A stretch of 64,000 nucleotides of DNA, from assembly GCF_900103275.1 (NCBI RefSeq), contig NZ_FNGP01000001.1:434001-498000 (forward strand), read 5' to 3'. The notes under the pieces are model-generated. The model did not search any database. It had not been told where the DNA came from and worked only from the letters and a program-made list of their open reading frames with translations. The first letter of the stretch is position 1. Each line of letters begins with the position of its first letter. A program made the translations under genes and the position numbers. This document shows positions 8,172-15,794 of the stretch, piece after piece. This stretch comes from Tessaracoccus oleiagri (GTDB lineage Bacteria; Actinomycetota; Actinomycetes; Propionibacteriales; Propionibacteriaceae).

Positions 8172-9311
8172 CTAGACGAGATGTGCTCGTAGGGCGAGAA
8201 CCGATGCTCCCACAGCGGCGGCATCACGCATGTTCAGGGAGATCCCGACTTGGATTGAGTGGGCATTGCGCGAGGCGAAGGCGTGGCCGAGTTTGGAGGA
8301 GATGGCCTGTACATAGAGCGAAGCCACTTCTCCAAACCCGGGGCCAGCCAGAACGACGTGGTCGAGATCCAGCACGTTGGCTAGGGATAGCACTGCGGTG
8401 CCCATGGTGTCGGCTGATGCTTGAATCACCGAAAGCGCTTCCTGATTGTCAGCCAGCGCGGCGGAGCCTATGCGGTGGTAGGACTGTCGACGTCCGGTGA
8501 GGGCTTCGTAGGCCGATTCCACAGCATGCGGGCCAGCTACGGCTTCCAGACACCCTCTTCCTCCGCATCGGCACATCGGCCCGCCGCGGTCGACGGCGAG
8601 ATGCCCAAATTCTCCGGCGTTACCGCTGGCTCCGGCAACTGGTTGACCGTCGAGAATGAGACCGGCACCGATGCCGACGTCCATATAAATCAGGCCCAGC
8701 GCTCGGCTGTTTCGGGCTGCGCCACTCCAGAACTCTCCCGCCGCGGCAGCACTGGCATCGTGGTGCAGGGAGGTCGGAATCCCCGTGGCAGTTGCGAACT
8801 CATCGCGAAGCGGGAACCCCTGCCAGCCGGGGAGATTCCGGGCTGCGTCGAGAGTGCCTCCCGTGTGGTCGAGGGGCCCAGGAGCGGTGACGCCGGCTGC
8901 GACGAGTGCAGCCGGGTCGATTCCCAAGGACGAGACGAGGCCGTGGGCGGCTTCTGCCATTTTCGCCACGGTTTCATGTGGGTCAGCGGTGAGGGAGGAC
9001 CGGGTGCGCGAACGGCCAACGACTGCTCCCCATAGGTTCGAGACGGCCAGAGCGATGGAGCCCCTAGTGAATTGAACACCTAGTCCGTAGCGCGCCTCAT
9101 GGTTGATCTCCAGAAGGACCCGGCGCTTGCCGCCCGTCGATTCGCTGTGCCCGACTTCGGTGACAAGCCCATCGGAGAGGAGCGTGCGGACGATGTATGT
9201 GATTGAGGCCGGTGTCAGCCCCGTCAGTTGCGCGAGTTCTACGCGACTGGTGGGCGCGTGATTACGCACCGCCTCAAGAACTACGGCTCTGTTGTTGGGC
9301 TGGTCAGACAT
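8172..9311 (-). CDS. ROK-family transcriptional regulator
   Basis: 379 residues; ATG at 9309-9311 with GGAGGTG upstream on the minus strand. The N-terminal winged helix-turn-helix (VELAQLTGLTPASITYIVRTLL) is followed by a sugar-kinase-like ROK domain. The zinc site is visible as HLAVDRGGPMCRCGGRGCLE (about residues 246-265), with the CxCGxxGC cysteines, and GIGAGLILDGQ resembles the ROK nucleotide/sugar-binding loop. The family includes NagC, Mlc and XylR repressors. It is divergent from the LacI-like gene at 9407, with about 95 bases between them, and probably controls the sugar transporter at 10.3-13.5 kb. Composition is less GC-rich than the flanking operons. Confidence 0.88.
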   Translation of the reverse strand: MSDQPNNRAVVLEAVRNHAPTSRVELAQLTGLTPASITYIVRTLLSDGLVTEVGHSESTGGKRRVLLEINHEARYGLGVQFTRGSIALAVSNLWGAVVGRSRTRSSLTADPHETVAKMAEAAHGLVSSLGIDPAALVAAGVTAPGPLDHTGGTLDAARNLPGWQGFPLRDEFATATGIPTSLHHDASAAAAGEFWSGAARNSRALGLIYMDVGIGAGLILDGQPVAGASGNAGEFGHLAVDRGGPMCRCGGRGCLEAVAGPHAVESAYEALTGRRQSYHRIGSAALADNQEALSVIQASADTMGTAVLSLANVLDLDHVVLAGPGFGEVASLYVQAISSKLGHAFASRNAHSIQVGISLNMRDAAAVGASVLALRAHLV

Positions 9312-9406
9312 CCGACACCTCCTTCGCTACTTTCGCTTCCTCCGCCTGAATGGTCGTACAGGTGGTCTACGGGGCGCAACAGCGCACTGCTCGATAGGGT
9401 GGCGCG

Positions 9407-10264
9407 GTGGGAACAAGTCATGGGTCCGCTGGCGCGGTTGGATTGGTGTTGCGGCGCTCTGTACGCACGCTCGGCATTGAGGAGTTCTACACGGAGTTCA
9501 TGCGAGGTGTCGAGGACGTTCTGGCCTCTCACGAGCGTCCCTTGATCCTCCAAGTGGTGCCAGACATCGCGAGCGAACTCGACGCTTATAGACGGTGGCG
9601 GGATGGGGGCCGCGTCGACGGTGTGATCCTCGTGGATCTCCTCGTCGACGACGATCCCCGGCTCGCGCTTGTAAGAGAGCTAGGTCTGCATAGCGTCCTC
9701 TTGACACCCGAGCCAGCCGCATCGGGTCATGCTGCCGTCGTGGCCGACGAGCGTTCCCCGATGCTCAACGTTGTCGGTTATTTGGCAGGACTTGGACACC
9801 GCCGGATTGCTCGAGTCTCGGGGCCGACAAGCTTCGCCCATACCGTGAAGCGATCCGAGGCCTTTGACGCCGCGTGTCGAGCGGTCGGACTCGATGGAAT
9901 TGTTGTCGAGGGTGACTACACAGAGGAAGGCGGCCGACGCGCAACCGCAGCTCTGATCAATCAGCTCCCAGCGCCGACAGCGATGGTGTTCGACAACGAC
10001 GTCATGGCTGTTGCTGCGCTGGCTAGCCTTCGGAGCCTGGGCATCGGTGTCCCGGATGATGTCTCCCTTTTTGCATGGGACGACTCGGTAGCCTGCCGGG
10101 TGGCGACACCAGCGGTCTCGGCGCTCAATCGCGATGTGCGTGGCTTGGGCGAGCAAGTCGCTGAAGCCCTGCTGGCCTCAATGGAAACTGGTGTTCCGGT
10201 GGTGATGAGTGCCGCGGATCCGCGGCTGGTGGAGCGAGACTCCACGGCTTCTCCGCGTGGTTGA
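9407..10264 (+). CDS. LacI/periplasmic-binding-like sensor protein lacking the helix-turn-helix domain
   Basis: 285 residues from GTG 9407. The sequence begins directly with the effector-domain strand AVGLVLRRSV and proceeds through the usual LacI landmarks: ANAxxR replaced by a short variant, LGHRRIARVSGP, PTAMVFDNDVMAVAAL, VPDDVSLFAWDDS and the C-terminal ALNRDVRGLGEQVAEALL. The usual 50-60-residue DNA-binding domain and hinge are missing. The 95 bases between this gene and the divergent ROK gene are too short to encode them, and none of the upstream frames contains a helix-turn-helix. It may be a truncated relic, or a ligand sensor that cannot bind DNA and works through a partner. The gene is otherwise intact. 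Confidence 0.75.
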   Translation: MGTSHGSAGAVGLVLRRSVRTLGIEEFYTEFMRGVEDVLASHERPLILQVVPDIASELDAYRRWRDGGRVDGVILVDLLVDDDPRLALVRELGLHSVLLTPEPAASGHAAVVADERSPMLNVVGYLAGLGHRRIARVSGPTSFAHTVKRSEAFDAACRAVGLDGIVVEGDYTEEGGRRATAALINQLPAPTAMVFDNDVMAVAALASLRSLGIGVPDDVSLFAWDDSVACRVATPAVSALNRDVRGLGEQVAEALLASMETGVPVVMSAADPRLVERDSTASPRG

Positions 10265-10301
10265 GCCCCAAGGTCCGGAACCCAACCACGCGCGGCACGC
10301 C

Positions 10302-11600
10302 TCAGCCCTGCATTGCGTCGTCGAGACGTTCGAGGATCTCGCCGGGCGCCAATGTGCCGTTGAAGAGTTCCTGCATCGAGATCATGAACTCCTCCTTGAC
10401 TTGCGTGTTCGGCCATGTCTGGTCCGGGTACACAGTGGCGCGCTTCGATTCCTGTGCCGCGATGAGCGGCTGGTTGATCGCGTCCGCCTCGTACTCCGGG
10501 GCTGGGAGAGCCGGGGTGCTGTTGGAGGCGACAGCGAACAGCGCTTGCCCCTCTGGGGAGGCGGCGTACTCCAAGAAGGCACGGGCTGCCTCGGGATTCT
10601 CGGCCTTGGCGTTCATGGCGAAGTTCAGGCCCGGAGCAACGGGCGTGTAGGTCTCGTCGGCATTGTTGGTGGCGGGGAAGGGCGCCAAGGAGAAGGTGGT
10701 TCCCTCAGGCGCGTACTGCTGCGCGCCAGAAACCGCCTGGCTGACATGGACGGCGCCGAGAGCATCTCCACGCGCCACCAAGGTCATCTGATCGTCATAG
10801 CCGGTGCCGTTGGCGCCTTCATTGAAGCACTGCGCGGCTCGCATTTCGCCGATCTTCACGAGGGCTTCCGACCACCCCGAATCGGCGAACGTGGCGCTAC
10901 CGGCGATCTGCTTCTCGGTGAACTCAGGGTCCGGCCCGTACACGAGCGTGGCAGTCAGGGCATAGGGCAGCAACTGTGCCGTCCAAGCGTCCTTGTTGCC
11001 GAGTGCGTAGGCTACCTTGCCTGCCGATTGAGCGTCAGCGCACAATTCCAGCACCTGATCCCAAGTGTTGGGAGGGGTGGCACCGAGTTCTTGCATGGCT
11101 TGGTCGTTGTAGATGGCGCCAATCCCACCGATCGTGGCCGGCAATGAGTGCAGGGCTCCGTCGCGGCCTGAGAGGCCGCGGAGATTCTCTGGGACGAGAT
11201 CGGCCCACTCTTCGCCGCTGAGGTCCGCAACTAGCCCGTCGGCCGCAACAGAGAGGATGGCCATGGAATCACCTCCGCCGGGCCAGACCTTGAAGATGTC
11301 GGGAGCCGTTCCCGCCGAGAGCTGGGTTCGGATTTGCTGGATGTACGCGGAGTCCTGCTCAATGAAAACCGGCTCTACTCGGTATTCGGGGTGGGCCTCC
11401 TGAAAGCCGTCCAGCAGTTGCTGGGCTGCAGCCTGCTGACCGCTGGCGAATGTGAGTACCGTCTGGCTTGTCCCGTCCGGGGCAGGCGATCCGCTCGAGC
11501 CTTGAGCGGGACTCTCGGTGGAGCAGCCACCGAGCGCCAGCGCCACCGCTACAAGCACCACGGCGCCAGCGGGACGCCCCGTGCGATGCAGTTGATTCAT
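10302..11600 (-). CDS. Sugar ABC transporter substrate-binding lipoprotein (family 1)
   Basis: 432 residues from the ATG at 11598-11600, chosen because GGAG lies 6 bases upstream; a start ten codons earlier is less likely. The lipoprotein signal ends in LGGC (Cys about residue 25), followed by a Ser/Pro-rich tether. The family-1 (MalE-like) landmarks include LTFASGQQAA, a central IYNDQAM, and the C-terminal NPEAARAFLEYAASPEGQ typical of extracellular solute-binding proteins. It is first by function but last by position in the minus-strand permease cluster: the order of transcription is permease (13467), permease (12494), binding protein. Ligand unknown, probably an oligosaccharide or glycoside. 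Confidence 0.88.
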   Translation of the reverse strand: MNQLHRTGRPAGAVVLVAVALALGGCSTESPAQGSSGSPAPDGTSQTVLTFASGQQAAAQQLLDGFQEAHPEYRVEPVFIEQDSAYIQQIRTQLSAGTAPDIFKVWPGGGDSMAILSVAADGLVADLSGEEWADLVPENLRGLSGRDGALHSLPATIGGIGAIYNDQAMQELGATPPNTWDQVLELCADAQSAGKVAYALGNKDAWTAQLLPYALTATLVYGPDPEFTEKQIAGSATFADSGWSEALVKIGEMRAAQCFNEGANGTGYDDQMTLVARGDALGAVHVSQAVSGAQQYAPEGTTFSLAPFPATNNADETYTPVAPGLNFAMNAKAENPEAARAFLEYAASPEGQALFAVASNSTPALPAPEYEADAINQPLIAAQESKRATVYPDQTWPNTQVKEEFMISMQELFNGTLAPGEILERLDDAMQG

Positions 11601-11672
11601 TTTCTTCTCCTTTGGTTTCCGTTGCGCCATTGCTTGGCTTGGGAGGCGTGATGAATGAGGGGCTGCGAATCG

Positions 11673-12494
11673 CTACCCCTTGAGCCCTCCAGCGAAGCCC
11701 TTGATGATGTGCTTCTGGAGGGCGAAGTAGAGGGCCAGGATCGGAATCGCGGTGATGACGAGCGCGGCGAATACCAAGGGCCACTGGGAGACGTACTGCC
11801 CGACGAAGTTGTAGATCGCCACTGGTGCGGTGGTGTTACCGCTGCCGGACAGGTAGAGCAGCGGCGTGAAGAACTCGTTCCATACCCCCACGGAGTTGAG
11901 TACGACGATTGTTCCCGTCACGGCACGAAGCAGCGGGAACACGACGCTGACGAATGTGCGCCCGGGCCCGCATCCATCTACGAGGGCCGCCTCTTCGTAA
12001 TCGAGGGGAAGTTCGCGCAAGAAGGTGGTGTAGAGGAAGATCGAGAAGGGCAACTGACTGCCTATGTTGATGAGAATGAGAGACCATAGGCTGCCCAGGA
12101 GCTCTAGATCACGCATCGTCGTGTAGAGGGGCAGCAGGCCGAGCTGGCTTGGAATGAGCAAGCCGGCTAGGAAGCCGTAGAAGGTGAGACGGGACCATCC
12201 CCGGGCTGTTCTGGCCAGGGGATAGGATGCGAACGCGGCCAGGACTACGACGCCGAGGACGCTGAGCACGGCCACGATGAAACTGTTCGCGATGGCGGCG
12301 CCCAGCGCCCCTTGCTGCCATGCGGCCACAAGATTCTCCAGCGTCGGGGGCAAATCCAGTTCCAGGGCAGAGGTCTGTGACCCACGTGGCTTGAACGCAA
12401 CGTTGACCAATGCGTAGAGAGGGACGAGGAAGGCGACCGCCAGCACGATCAACCCCAGTTCTTGGACCGCGGACTTCCAGGTGTAGCGATGCAT
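11673..12494 (-). CDS. Carbohydrate ABC transporter permease (MalG type)
   Basis: 273 residues, six predicted membrane helices. The EAA loop reads EEAALVDGCGPGRTFVSVVF (about residues 184-203), matching the EAAxxDGAxxxxxFxxixlP coupling helix. The C-terminus FALQKHIIKGFAGGLKG is the classic MalG-type end, R/K-x-(I/F)-x-x-G-x-x-x-G-x-(V/L)-K-G. The start is one base from the stop of the upstream permease, so the two are translated together and should form a heterodimer. No ATPase gene is present in this cluster; these systems commonly use a shared MsiK-like ATPase encoded elsewhere (family knowledge). Confidence 0.9.
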   Translation of the reverse strand: MHRYTWKSAVQELGLIVLAVAFLVPLYALVNVAFKPRGSQTSALELDLPPTLENLVAAWQQGALGAAIANSFIVAVLSVLGVVVLAAFASYPLARTARGWSRLTFYGFLAGLLIPSQLGLLPLYTTMRDLELLGSLWSLILINIGSQLPFSIFLYTTFLRELPLDYEEAALVDGCGPGRTFVSVVFPLLRAVTGTIVVLNSVGVWNEFFTPLLYLSGSGNTTAPVAIYNFVGQYVSQWPLVFAALVITAIPILALYFALQKHIIKGFAGGLKG

Positions 12495-12495
12495 G

Positions 12496-13467
12496 TCAAT
12501 CGGCCTTCCGCAACGTCAACCGGTACTGGATGGTGGCGAGGATGGCGATGACCATCGTCATGACGACGGCCAGCGCTATAGAGACGGGGTACTCCCCAGA
12601 ACTGAAGGCGTTCTTGTAGATGGTCGTGGAAATCGTCTCGGTGGCGATCCCTGGGCCACCTCCGGTCATTGCCATCACTTGGTCGAACTGCTTCAGCCCG
12701 CCGATGAGGGAGAGCATTAGATTGATGACAACCGCCCCGTTGAGGAGCGGAAGCACCACGTTCCAGAATCTGCGCCATGCTCCGGCACCGTCGATCGTGG
12801 CAGCCTCGAGGACGTCTTCGGGAATGGCTTGGAGGCCGGCGAGGAAGATCACCATGGAGTAGCCCGAGAACTGCCAAATGATGGACAAGCAGATGGCGTA
12901 GAGGGCCGTCGCCGGATCACCGAGCCAATCGCGCGTCCAACCCTCAAGGCCCAAGGAGATCAACGCCTGGTTCACGGCACCCCGGGGAGCCAGGAGGTAA
13001 CTCCAGATGTAACCAGAGACCAACGGGGTGAGGACGACTGGCGCGAAGAAGACCACGCGCAACACGAACCGCGACCGGAACACCGAGTTCAGCGCGAGGG
13101 CAAGAAGCAGGCCGATCACGTTCTGGACGATGGTTACTACCGCAGCCAGGACGACGGTGTTCCGGAGGGCAGCCAGCGCCCGCCTATCTGTCACTACCTC
13201 GACGAAATTGGCGATGCCAACGAAGTCCCACTCTGCCGACATCCCGTTCCAGTCGGTGAAGGAGTAGACCGCTCCCCGCAAGCTCGGCACGACGACTACG
13301 AACAAGTACATCGCCGCTGCCGGCACGACGAACCACCAGGGTGCACGCAACCCCGCGGGCCGTCGCGCGCGACGAACCGACCCCCGAGTTGGGCCTCGAT
13401 CCGCCTCCCCGGGAACCGCCACTCGTTGGGCCTCATCCAACCCGAGCACGGAGCCGCCAAGTTGCAT
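12496..13467 (-). CDS. Sugar ABC transporter permease (MalF type)
   Basis: 323 residues; ATG at 13465-13467 preceded by AAGGAG on the minus strand. The long positively charged N-terminus (RGSVRRARRPAGLRAP) precedes the first helix, then six membrane segments. The EAA motif is EAATIDGAGAWRRFWNVVLP. Partner of the MalG-type permease directly downstream. The promoter lies in the 136-base gap shared with the divergent nucleoside-hydrolase-like gene. Confidence 0.9.
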   Translation of the reverse strand: MQLGGSVLGLDEAQRVAVPGEADRGPTRGSVRRARRPAGLRAPWWFVVPAAAMYLFVVVVPSLRGAVYSFTDWNGMSAEWDFVGIANFVEVVTDRRALAALRNTVVLAAVVTIVQNVIGLLLALALNSVFRSRFVLRVVFFAPVVLTPLVSGYIWSYLLAPRGAVNQALISLGLEGWTRDWLGDPATALYAICLSIIWQFSGYSMVIFLAGLQAIPEDVLEAATIDGAGAWRRFWNVVLPLLNGAVVINLMLSLIGGLKQFDQVMAMTGGGPGIATETISTTIYKNAFSSGEYPVSIALAVVMTMVIAILATIQYRLTLRKAD

Positions 13468-13523
13468 GTTAGGACTCCTTCGTCACCTGCGGGCCCGCCT
13501 CGGACTCGCAACAAGCTGACAGT

Positions 13524-13560
13524 AACTGAAGACAGGAACTAATTTCAACTGCTTAACTAA
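13524..13560. promoter_or_regulatory. Possible regulator-binding region with AACT repeats between permease and nucleoside-hydrolase-like gene
   Basis: In the 136-base divergent gap, AACTAA occurs at 13537-13542 and 13555-13560, exactly 18 bases apart, with related AACTGA (13524) and CAACTG (13546) copies. Read on the other strand this gives repeated TTAGTT blocks, similar to half-sites known for some ROK repressors such as XylR. The gap is also AT-richer than its surroundings, as expected of a promoter. This is a weak, pattern-only call. Confidence 0.3.
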
Positions 13561-13603
13561 GTTCGTCCAAGGGACTACAACACCCACACGAAGGGACCAG
13601 ATC

Positions 13604-14467
13604 ATGACCGATCGCGCCCGAACCCGCCTTCTCGTCAGCACAGACGCCAAGAACGAGGCTGACGACCAGTTCGCCATAGTGCACGCACTCCTGTCCCCCA
13701 CACTCGACGTGCGAGGCATCCTCCCTACGCATTTCGGAACAGTGGGTTCTCTTGAGGCCAGCCGCCAAGAAGTCGACCTGCTCCTCGACCTCCTCGACAT
13801 GCAGGGCGAAGTAGCTGTCGCCAACGGAGCGCACCAACGGCTGGCTGACGAGAAACAGGCCGTAGAAAGCGCTGCCGCCCACAAGATCATCGAGGAGTCC
13901 CACCACGCCGGAACTCTCTACGTTGCGGCCCTCGGGCCCCTCACCGACGTGGCCAGCGCGCTCTTGCTCGACCCAACACTTGCCAGCCGCGACGTCGTGG
14001 TCGTCTGGATCGGCGGCCCCCCATACGATGACGTCGAGGCTGTGTACTGGCCGGAGTACAACCTCTCCAATGATGTCGCCGCGGCGAACGTCGTCTTCTC
14101 GTCCGGCATTTCCGTGTGGCAGGTGCCAATGGACGTCTACACGCTAGTAGGCGTCGGCTACGAGGAGCTTGAAGAACGCGTCCGACCCAGGGGCCGAACG
14201 GGCAACTACCTCGTGCAGCAGCTCCTCGAGTGGAACAACAAGAACATGAGCCGCGCTGTCGACTTCCGGTCCCTAGGCGACTCGCCCGCCATCAGCCTAG
14301 TCCTGAATCCCTTCGGGGCCGTCTGGCGCCGACGCCTCGCTCCGAGGTTCGCCGCGGACGGTTCAGTCGTCGAGGCAGTTGCCAAGCACACCATCCGCGT
14401 CTGCGTAAGAGTCGACTCCAGGTACCTCTTGGAGGACTTCTTCGCCAAACTCAAGCGGGCTCCTTGA
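13604..14467 (+). CDS. Nucleoside hydrolase-like protein with variant metal-binding loop
   Basis: 287 residues from ATG 13604 (AAGGGA upstream). The fold signature of inosine-uridine-preferring nucleoside hydrolases is present: an N-terminal Asp-rich loop, a central AALGPLTDVASALLLDP (TxLGPLTNxAxAL in the family) and WIGGPP in place of MGG. The N-terminal loop reads STDAKNEADDQFAI instead of the canonical DTDxGxDDxxA, with two extra residues between the first Asp and the DD pair; this places it in a divergent subgroup. Divergent from the sugar permease, so it probably processes the imported ligand, which could be a nucleoside, a ribosyl compound or a glycoside. No signal peptide is visible. 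Substrate uncertain. Confidence 0.7.
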   Translation: MTDRARTRLLVSTDAKNEADDQFAIVHALLSPTLDVRGILPTHFGTVGSLEASRQEVDLLLDLLDMQGEVAVANGAHQRLADEKQAVESAAAHKIIEESHHAGTLYVAALGPLTDVASALLLDPTLASRDVVVVWIGGPPYDDVEAVYWPEYNLSNDVAAANVVFSSGISVWQVPMDVYTLVGVGYEELEERVRPRGRTGNYLVQQLLEWNNKNMSRAVDFRSLGDSPAISLVLNPFGAVWRRRLAPRFAADGSVVEAVAKHTIRVCVRVDSRYLLEDFFAKLKRAP

Positions 14468-14972
14468 GGAACCGCTCGACGGACGCGTATCGGTCGATGC
14501 ATCGCAACCGTCCTCGATAAACAACGCTCGGAGCAAGATCTGTCAGACGTTCTGAGTCTCTTGAAGGGAAGAATGCCGAGACCACCGCCTGCGGCAGGTG
14601 GGGACGATTGAGGCATATTCTTCCGCCACCTGCGACTGACGCTCTATCCCTCGGGGGCATGTCGTTGGCCGCCACCTCTTCGTGCGACACGATTCGTTCG
14701 AGGACTGCGCGCCATTCGTCGACCATGGGGCCGCCCTCCATGAGGCCGTAGCCACCCCCGTGGCGATCGGCACGGGTCAGGTAGAAGGCCCACCCACGAA
14801 GCAAATCGACGCGGCACCATTCCGGAACCCGACGGGTCCGGCGGTACTCCTGCCGTGCGGGCTCCAGAATCCCGGCAAGATGCTCGGGCGTGCGTGCCAG
14901 CCGGGCGTAACCGTCGTACCGATGAGCCCACTCGATCTGCCTGCTCATCAACCGTTCGAAACCATCGATCAT
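14451..14972 (-). CDS. Hypothetical protein, possibly eroded at the C-terminus
   Basis: 173 residues, ATG at 14970-14972 with AGGAGGA about 11 bases upstream. The first 100 residues look like a real soluble protein (MSRQIEWAHRYDGYARLA, then VPEWCRVDLLRGWAFYLTRA). The last 70 residues lose this character and run 17 bases into the convergent nucleoside-hydrolase-like gene, suggesting a frameshift or a lost ending. I do not recognise the family. It lies in the degraded zone between two sugar loci. Confidence 0.4.
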   Translation of the reverse strand: MIDGFERLMSRQIEWAHRYDGYARLARTPEHLAGILEPARQEYRRTRRVPEWCRVDLLRGWAFYLTRADRHGGGYGLMEGGPMVDEWRAVLERIVSHEEVAANDMPPRDRASVAGGGRICLNRPHLPQAVVSAFFPSRDSERLTDLAPSVVYRGRLRCIDRYASVERFLKEPA

Positions 14973-15038
14973 TCGTGGAAACGTCCTCCTGCTCCGGTGT
15001 CAACCAATCAGCTGCGATGATGTGGCAGTATTCGCTGA

Positions 15039-15392
15039 ATGTCGAGCCTTCTTGCTGCCGCAGAGTTCTGGGACAGGGAAATCGGCCGGTGGGTCAAGGG
15101 CGACCATCGCCTACATCCCGATCTCGAACGTTGGCGTGGCGCCTACTCCGGTAGCGGAGCAGGCGCAGTTGATATGACCGTGATGCCGGAGCCATACATC
15201 GGACCGCTGGCCGCCAAGAGCACGCCGGCGCTCGTCATGCTCGGACTCAACCCCGGCGCACCAGCACCAACCTTCCAGAGCATCGACGGCATCTACACGC
15301 AGCGCGTCCGCGAAACCTCCTACGGAGAAGTCAGATCAGGGCGCGTGAAGGTAGCGTCGGACACGTCGAGGTCTTCCCGATGGGCAGTGTGA
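15039..15392 (+). pseudogene. 5' fragment of a uracil-DNA-glycosylase-like hypothetical protein
   Basis: 117 residues from ATG 15039. The N-terminal part reads as a well-formed protein (AAEFWDREIGRWVKGDHRL, MPEPYIGPLAAKS, PALVMLGLNPGAPAPTFQS). The last motif, hydrophobic strand then GLNPGxxxxTFQ, resembles the active-site strand of uracil-DNA-glycosylase-fold proteins. After TSYGE the sequence turns into low-information Ser/Arg-rich residues and stops. As I recall the family, full-length members are about twice as long, so this is probably a truncated gene. No continuation was found in the next 100 bases. Confidence 0.45.
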
Positions 15393-15490
15393 GAACTTCC
15401 ATCTTCGGAGGGCCTCGACCCCTTCAACCAGACGCCACGCCGCAACCCCCGAACGCGCTACCTACACCCTCGATTGTGAAGAGCCTGTTT

Positions 15491-15563
15491 CGTACGACCG
15501 CAACTCGGCAGTTGCGTACGACCGCAACTCGGGCACTTGCGTACGACCGCGACTCGGCAGTTG
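15491..15563. repeat. Three tandem copies of a 24-25-bp repeat with inverted arms
   Basis: Units at 15491-15514, 15515-15539 and 15540-15563 begin CGTACGACCGCAACTCGG and end in TTG. Unit 2 has one extra base and two changes; unit 3 has one change. Each junction creates GTTGCG-TACGAC-CGCAAC, an inverted pair with a 6-base loop (the third with one mismatch), so the array can form successive hairpins. There are no spacers between units, so it is not CRISPR. Confidence 0.8.
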
Positions 15564-15713
15564 CGGATGTCGGCATCGCCTCCGCCACAGGGCACTGACG
15601 CCTAAGGCGTATGCCCATTCACTGCCGAGTCCCTCTTGTGCTGCTACCGGGGGCCGTGTGCGCTCGGCGATCGAGGCGCTTGCCCAATAGTTAGCTTCCA
15701 CAACAGTTTGGTA

Positions 15714-15768
15714 AAGCGCTTGCACATGACCCGACCTGCGGCGTAACGTCAAATGCGCAAGCGCTTGC
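15714..15768. promoter_or_regulatory. Two LacI-type operators upstream of the beta-glucan operon
   Basis: AAGCGCTT occurs at 15714-15721 and, within the perfect 12-bp palindrome GCAAGCGCTTGC, at 15757-15768. The centres are 45 bases apart. The central CG and flanking A/T pattern are typical of LacI-family operators. TTGCAC (15720-15725) and TAACGT (15744-15749) between them could serve as -35 and -10, so repressor binding would cover the promoter. The second site starts 27 bases before the GTG at 15795. Confidence 0.65.
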
Positions 15769-15794
15769 ATGACATGTCGAGGAGGACTGGGGAA

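Larger units (their letters stand above)
15393..15794. other. Intergenic stretch: tandem repeat plus regulatory region
   Basis: About 400 bases without a convincing gene. It contains a three-unit tandem repeat (15491-15563) and, next to the LacI gene, two AAGCGCTT-centred operators with the presumed promoter between them. A 72-residue open frame at 15380-15598 runs through the repeat and is not credible as a protein. Confidence 0.6.

Noticed and set aside
15491-15563. Short CRISPR array
   Set aside because: Units abut directly with no spacers, and no cas gene is nearby.
15380-15598. Small protein across the tandem repeat
   Set aside because: Residues only reflect the repeated DNA; no ribosome-binding site or family resemblance.
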